Shown here: positions 58,884 through 64,000 of the stretch, one piece after another | Numbering within the stretch: the first letter of the stretch is position 1 | How the letters are laid out: each line of letters starts with the position of its first letter | Assembly: GCA_013397115.1 (NCBI GenBank) | Contig: VWZW01001341.1 | Span: forward strand, 186,001 to 250,000 | Direction: 5' to 3' | Source of the DNA: Edolisoma coerulescens | Taxonomy: Eukaryota > Chordata > Aves > Passeriformes > Campephagidae | Length of the DNA: 64,000 nt | The notes under the pieces: model-generated | Database searches by the model: none | What the model was told of the DNA's origin: nothing | What the model saw: only the letters and a program-made list of their open reading frames with translations | Position numbers and translations under genes: made by a program

Positions 58884-61800
58884 GTAAGAGGGATTTAGAT
58901 TTTTTTTCTTTTCTGCCATACTTGAAAAGGAATGGCTGTCTCAGTGGCTCTGTGTGGGTACTAGGTTTTTTATACTAAGTAGTTTTGACATTGTACTATC
59001 ATCTATATAATCAGTTGTAGTTCAAGATGATTTTCAGTTTCCAAAGCTTCTTACCTGAACTCTTGTTGGTCATCCTAGTCTCTCAGATTTGTGGTTTGAA
59101 GGTAGAGCTGCCCACCTGGAGTTTCCTATAGGTAATCCTGATGAGCACTTTGGGACTTCCTGTAATGGTGAAATGTGTGATTTTAAGACACCTGGGGTAT
59201 TTGGGGTAGAAATATTTTGGTAGATATTTCGGGTAGAAAATTACATGTTTGTCTCAGATTTAGGTTAAAACTGTATTCTTGGGGGTTTGCTTTGCAGCAT
59301 TTTTTTTCTCATTACTTAGTTTGTGAGCTTTAGACCTGCTTTGGCATAAATGCTAGATATAGGGCGTTACTTGGATAACAAATTTAAAACGTAATTAATA
59401 CAATTGCATTTTTATATTTATGAATATGTCAGAGTTGGTGCATTTCTTTGGTCAATTAGGTTGCTTATTCTGAATTTATTTCCTCTGTGAAGTCTAGTTA
59501 AAACTACTGTACTTTAGAAACAGAGCAATTTTCCTTCACACTATTTAAATTATGGTATCTGCTTAACATAGGAACTAGGATGGGTTTTTTTTCCTTAAAA
59601 CTGAAAACTTACCATAACTTAATAGAACCGTGTAGTGTGAAATAAAATAGTCCAAGCCATCCAAACCATCTCTTAATAACATAAGGTTAAGATACTGCTT
59701 CTCAGTAACACAATCTTGAATAGTGTTCATTTTAATATATTTCATAACAAACTTATGTAATAAAGAGAAACTGAGGTAGTTAATTTAGACAATTTCTGGT
59801 AATTGTTAAAAATTTGCTTCCATTTCAGTTATCTTCAGTAGATTTGTATGCTTTTACTTGAGCACACTAATAGTGCTTTCAGGTTGCATTGGGTTTTTTA
59901 TGAATAGTAATGAGGAGATTACTTTGTTTTCAAACAATGAACATCTGTTGTGCTTTAAAAGATGTGGGTTTGTTTAATTGCTATTGCTAGTAGGCTGACA
60001 GAAAAAGGATCTTGCTCCTTGAAGTGAGATTTTAATAATAGCTTCCTCTGACTTGTTGTTTCTCTTGTTATACCTGACTCCATTTTTTTTGGTCTTTTTA
60101 TTGGTCTTTTTTTGTGTGAAGCTAAAAACTTACTTGCAGTACTAAACTACTTCACCTTACATAGAGAACAACATCCCAGAGTTCAGTAATTCCCGCACAC
60201 CAGAGAAATAACTTGTTTAGGTCCAAATACTGTGTGCAGAATGCCAGAAACCTCACTTTGTAGTAATTTTAGCAGCCACTTAATAGTAAGATGTTGTGCA
60301 AGATGATGTTTTTGAAGTTAGCCACAAGTTATATAGTTGTCAATGTAACAATTGAGAAGAGAGACTAGAAGGTAATAGTTACAGTATTAATTTCTATAAA
60401 ATTAAGTAAGAGCAGTTTGTGAATGTACGTGTATGCTCAGGGGCTTCACGAACGTAAGTCTGCAGAAATACAAAGTTGTTGAGAGCTAGAACTAGTGTTC
60501 TAGAAGTAAAACCCACAATACTCTTAAAACTATTAGGAAAGAATGGGAATGGAAATGGCTCAGATATTTTTTGAGTCAGGCTAATGGTTCAGAGCTTTTG
60601 TGGAGATTATGCTCTTGAACACCTTTACAAACTATCTCATTTTGCTACTCTCTCATAATTGTGTTCTTAAACAGAGCGAAATTTGTGTTTTGATGTCAGA
60701 ATCATTGTTAGTTATATCAATTCCAAAAAAATCAGTTTACATAGCCCTGGGATTGTTTCACTTTTTAAAATACAGTTAAATACGATTCCCAGACAGGAAT
60801 GTAAAGTGTGTACTTCAATTTGTTTTAATTGAATTACATTCAGACTTGTTCTTTATTTAAAGAATAACAAACACCATTCTTGGAATTAAGTCAGTGATTT
60901 GACTGTCATCTCAGTGCTCAATACAAGCTCAGAAGTCTTAGGAAAAATGTTTCGAAGTGAACATCTGCTTCAGTAGTGCTACGCTACTGATCTCTCATCC
61001 TTGTCTGTTGGTGGTGCCTTTTTCCTTTCCTAACAAGTACCTTTTTTGTTGTAGTAATTTTGGAAATGATGCAGGAAGTTCAGCACTATTTTGTAGCAGG
61101 TTAGAGAGGTTTGCTTTTATCAGCCTGTGCCAAAAAAAGTGGTGATCTGATGCTTTGCATTGATGAGATATATTTCACACATTGACCTTTTGAAGCTTGT
61201 ATTTAAATTTATTCCCATGAATGTGCTTCATGAGAAAAAGCAGTGATCGCCTAAACTTAATTATAGTTCCATGTGGGAGAGAATGAAGGCTTGAAATTCT
61301 GAGGCTCATTTTCTATTCTGATTTGTACCAAAGTAAAGCATAGGTAAAAAGGTTCAGCAGAGGAATAAAACCAGCTGAAATGGGTCTGAAAGAAAGAAAA
61401 AACTAATTTGTCGCGTTCTAGCCATGACCAGCAGAGAACATGCAAAGCCTTATTTCTTGTCAGCATTTCTACCTGGCCACCCTGTACTCTGTTGAGACAT
61501 GAAGTACTTTTTGGTCAGTATGAAATGATGTATGATTTTAGAGGTCGGGAAACATTCACCAGAAATGCAGAATCAGTTACATGGTACCATTTCTGACTGA
61601 TGTTTGTCTAATCTGCTCTGAGAAGAAAAGCCCAGGAACAGAGAGCCTGTGGTCTTCACTAGAAATTGATTTTGGTTCTTTATTGTTTTCCTGCTATCTG
61701 ATTTAGTTCTCCTTTTGCTGCAGCTTAAGCTCATTTGTTTTGATCTTACTCCAGGTGGATGTGGAGAACAGTGTGTAATTTTCGTGCCTTTGGCAACATT

Positions 61801-62040
61801 TTTGAATTTGATGGCAAATTTGAAGCTAGACTAAGCAGGCCCCTTTCAAGTGGCTCTAAATCAAATTTTATAAAAGATAAACTGAAGATACCAGTCTGTT
61901 TGGTATGGAAATATCAAATAGCTCATCTCTTCAAGATGGAAAAGAACGTATTCATTGGAAACACACTCCTTTGAAACTTAATCTCTGTGCACAACTTAGA
62001 AATCATGGATCTGAACCATTGCTAAACACTCATTTACCTA

Positions 62041-62068
62041 GTGTGTGTGTGTGTATATATACATATAT
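62041..62068. repeat. (GT)n/(TA)n dinucleotide tract
   Basis: GTGTGTGTGTGTGT runs into TATATATACATATAT. A simple repeat in COG6 intron 4. Confidence 0.95.
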
Positions 62069-63943
62069 TACATGATTGCTGCAAAGTTCTGCATATGAAA
62101 ATTTTGTCAAAAATATTCCGTAGATGCATAACCATCGTATTTAGAGGGAGCCTAATCAGTATGAAAGTAGAAAATTATTGAATTCTTGAATTTACTTACA
62201 ACATGTAAGCTTTTTTATTCTATTATTTGGTAATCTGTTTGGTAAGATTTTAATAATTTTGGTGCAGATGTGTTGCTTAACTTTTGATTTAGCCTTTTCA
62301 AACTTTTCCCCATTTATTTTTATCAGAGAATGTATGAGATGGCAGGGCTGCAGCATTGCAGGCTGTCTTCACATAGGGATTACAGGACAAACCTTCTAAA
62401 TTCAAGTCCACCCTCCTGCTGCCATATTTGCATGATGACTTTGGTAAACTCATCAACTGTTCAACACATAACTAGTGTGTTATTTTTGCATTTTGTGTGT
62501 GTTGCTGTTCATGGAACACTTATCCCGAAAGCTCATTCTTTCCAGTAAAAGCCTTTCCCTGATTTCCAATGTAATTATTGGATATAAATTGACTGTTTTC
62601 TCGTCTTCTCCTTTGTCTTAAGAGCTTTCTTCATCTCCTGTGATGAATTAGTTTTTCCATTCCCATGATCATTCTGCTAGCTGTGGTCTAATGGCGTCCA
62701 TTGTTCTTGCACACAGATGACCAGAATTGTGATCTGTTTTCCAGATGAGGTCTCACTAAAGCCTTCTTTGCTATTACTGCTATTTTCTTGTATCCTGGAA
62801 ACATTAGAAAATTCACTGGGTTTTTTATGTCTTCCTATTTTTTAATTAGGAGAAAATTACATAATTATATTCTGTGATGGAATAGTTCACTGAATACCTC
62901 CTCACAGTATTTCAGTTCTACTTCAATAAGAGATGTGTTTGACAGATAAAATGCAGAATAAAAATATTTGTTCTCAGCATTTACAAATGCAGTTTTGCAC
63001 CTGTACTTACTCTTAAGAATGGTTTTCTAATGCTTGTGTGTAAATGTTTTGTTACATAGTCTTGTATATTTGCCTTTCATGTGACAGAAAAGTAATTCTT
63101 GCAGCTTTATACAAGTCTGTTAAAGATGGTTGTTATTTACTTATGAGTTAGAAATACTCCAGTGTCCTGAGGCTTTAAAAATGTGTTGAATCCTCAGTAC
63201 CACAAATCGGAAGTAATTTCAGAATGCTCTGCTCTGATTCATCCGAGGTAGAAGAAACTAGCAGATTTTTATGCTTTGTGTAGTGGCAAGATAAAATTAA
63301 GCTTTGGAAAAGTGTGTTTCTCCTCCACCTCACTTTTGAGCTGTCTAGGTGATAATCCTAACAAACAGTGCACATTTGTATTTGGTTCAAGGGAAAAGTG
63401 CATGAAGCGCATAGTTTTCCCAGCCTTTTGAGTTCTCTTGCAAAAGAATTCTGTCTCCCTGGTAACGATTAAAACTGGGGAAATTGCTCTTTGTTGGAAT
63501 CCTGTCCCTTGCCCAAGCTCTTAAATTCTACCAACACTTGGCACTTCCCCCTTTGCATCAATGCAGGGTTCCCATAAGCTGCTAGTTTCGTTCCTTTATA
63601 CAAGATTAACTTTGTTAAAAGAAAAAGCATAGAATTTGGGATAACAACATGATATGGCCTTTCCTCATCTGTACTGCACATCTTAGAATTTAGAAATTAT
63701 TATCTCTACAGAAAGACCAGTGGATCTTGAAATGTCCAAGTGTCTGCACACAGGTACTGACTGCTGTGGGTTATATGTAAGACAGCCTTACATGGCTTTT
63801 GTTGTTACCTGCATTGTGTTTTGTATGGCACTTAACTGCAGTGAAATGATTATAGCAACCTTGAGTGACATTTTAATCCATTGCCCTGCCTTAATAAGAT
63901 AGATTAAATTCTAGTTAAATATCTGTTAGTTTGTGTGTGAGGA

Positions 63944-63970
63944 AGTAAATAAATAAATATATATATATAA
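63944..63970. repeat. AATA/TA low-complexity tract
   Basis: AAATAAATAAATA is followed by a TATATATA run near the right edge. Confidence 0.9.
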
Positions 63971-64000
63971 AATTGAATACAGATGTGAGTGTATTGGTCT

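Larger units (their letters stand above)
56935..64000 (+). other. COG6: COG6 intron 4 (partial, continues past right edge)
   Basis: Starts at donor GTATGT. No canonical exon 5 was recognised. It is AT-rich with T runs and holds the two candidate alternative exons listed separately, a GT/TA microsatellite (62041-62068) and an AATA/TA run at the right edge. Human COG6 introns are also long. Confidence 0.8.

Noticed and set aside
1..64000. CRISPR arrays, operons, phage or defence islands, tRNA or rRNA genes
   Set aside because: Spliced vertebrate genes, CR1 repeats and CpG islands define the window. No regularly spaced repeats, cloverleaf-like tRNA sequence or prokaryotic gene blocks were seen.

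Overview
This is a vertebrate nuclear window, most likely from a bird. Two single-copy genes lie head to head: LHFPL6 (formerly LHFP) on the minus strand and COG6 on the plus strand. This adjacency is known from human 13q13.3. The recognisable interspersed repeats are all CR1 LINE fragments, including young-looking 3' ends of the avian type, and I saw no SINEs. A turtle or crocodilian source is less likely but not excluded. Prokaryote-style ORF logic does not apply: nearly all 60-120 codon open frames here are chance frames in intronic or intergenic DNA.

Layout. 1-34041 is read as the first coding intron of LHFPL6; its later exons must lie beyond the left edge. It holds a 1.15 kb 5'-truncated CR1 (about 12511-13665, minus), a short CR1 3' end (19604-19690), two old CR1 relics (about 2815-3065 and 9575-9765), simple repeats, and two perfect 28-bp hairpins (30702-30729 and 31053-31080). 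34042-34426 is the first coding exon of LHFPL6 (128 codons plus 1 nt). 36090-37150 is a CpG island with strong G-quadruplex motifs, broken by a 393-bp assembly gap (36365-36757). It is probably the LHFPL6 promoter and untranslated first exon. 37150-52200 is the intergenic spacer. It has a second, unassigned CpG island (about 41400-41960), an internal CR1 reverse-transcriptase fragment (42566-42975), a (TCCT)n tract and a CR1 3' end (about 51580-51863, plus).

52215-52600 is the COG6 promoter CpG island. COG6 coding exons 1-4 follow at 52336-52464, 53026-53169, 53514-53585 and 56876-56934, all with consensus splice sites and matching phases. They encode the first 134 codons plus 2 nt; the rest of the gene lies beyond the right edge. 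Intron 3 carries one CR1 3' end (56173-56380). Intron 4 contains two possible unrecognised exons (57135-57204 and 58818-58883) that join exon 4 in an open frame.

The two genes are functionally unrelated as far as is known: LHFPL6 is a four-pass membrane protein, COG6 a Golgi vesicle-tethering subunit. I found no operon, CRISPR, phage, toxin or novel defence system, and nothing that supports claiming one. The most checkable novelties are the COG6 intron-4 exon candidates, the twin perfect hairpins and the orphan CpG island.
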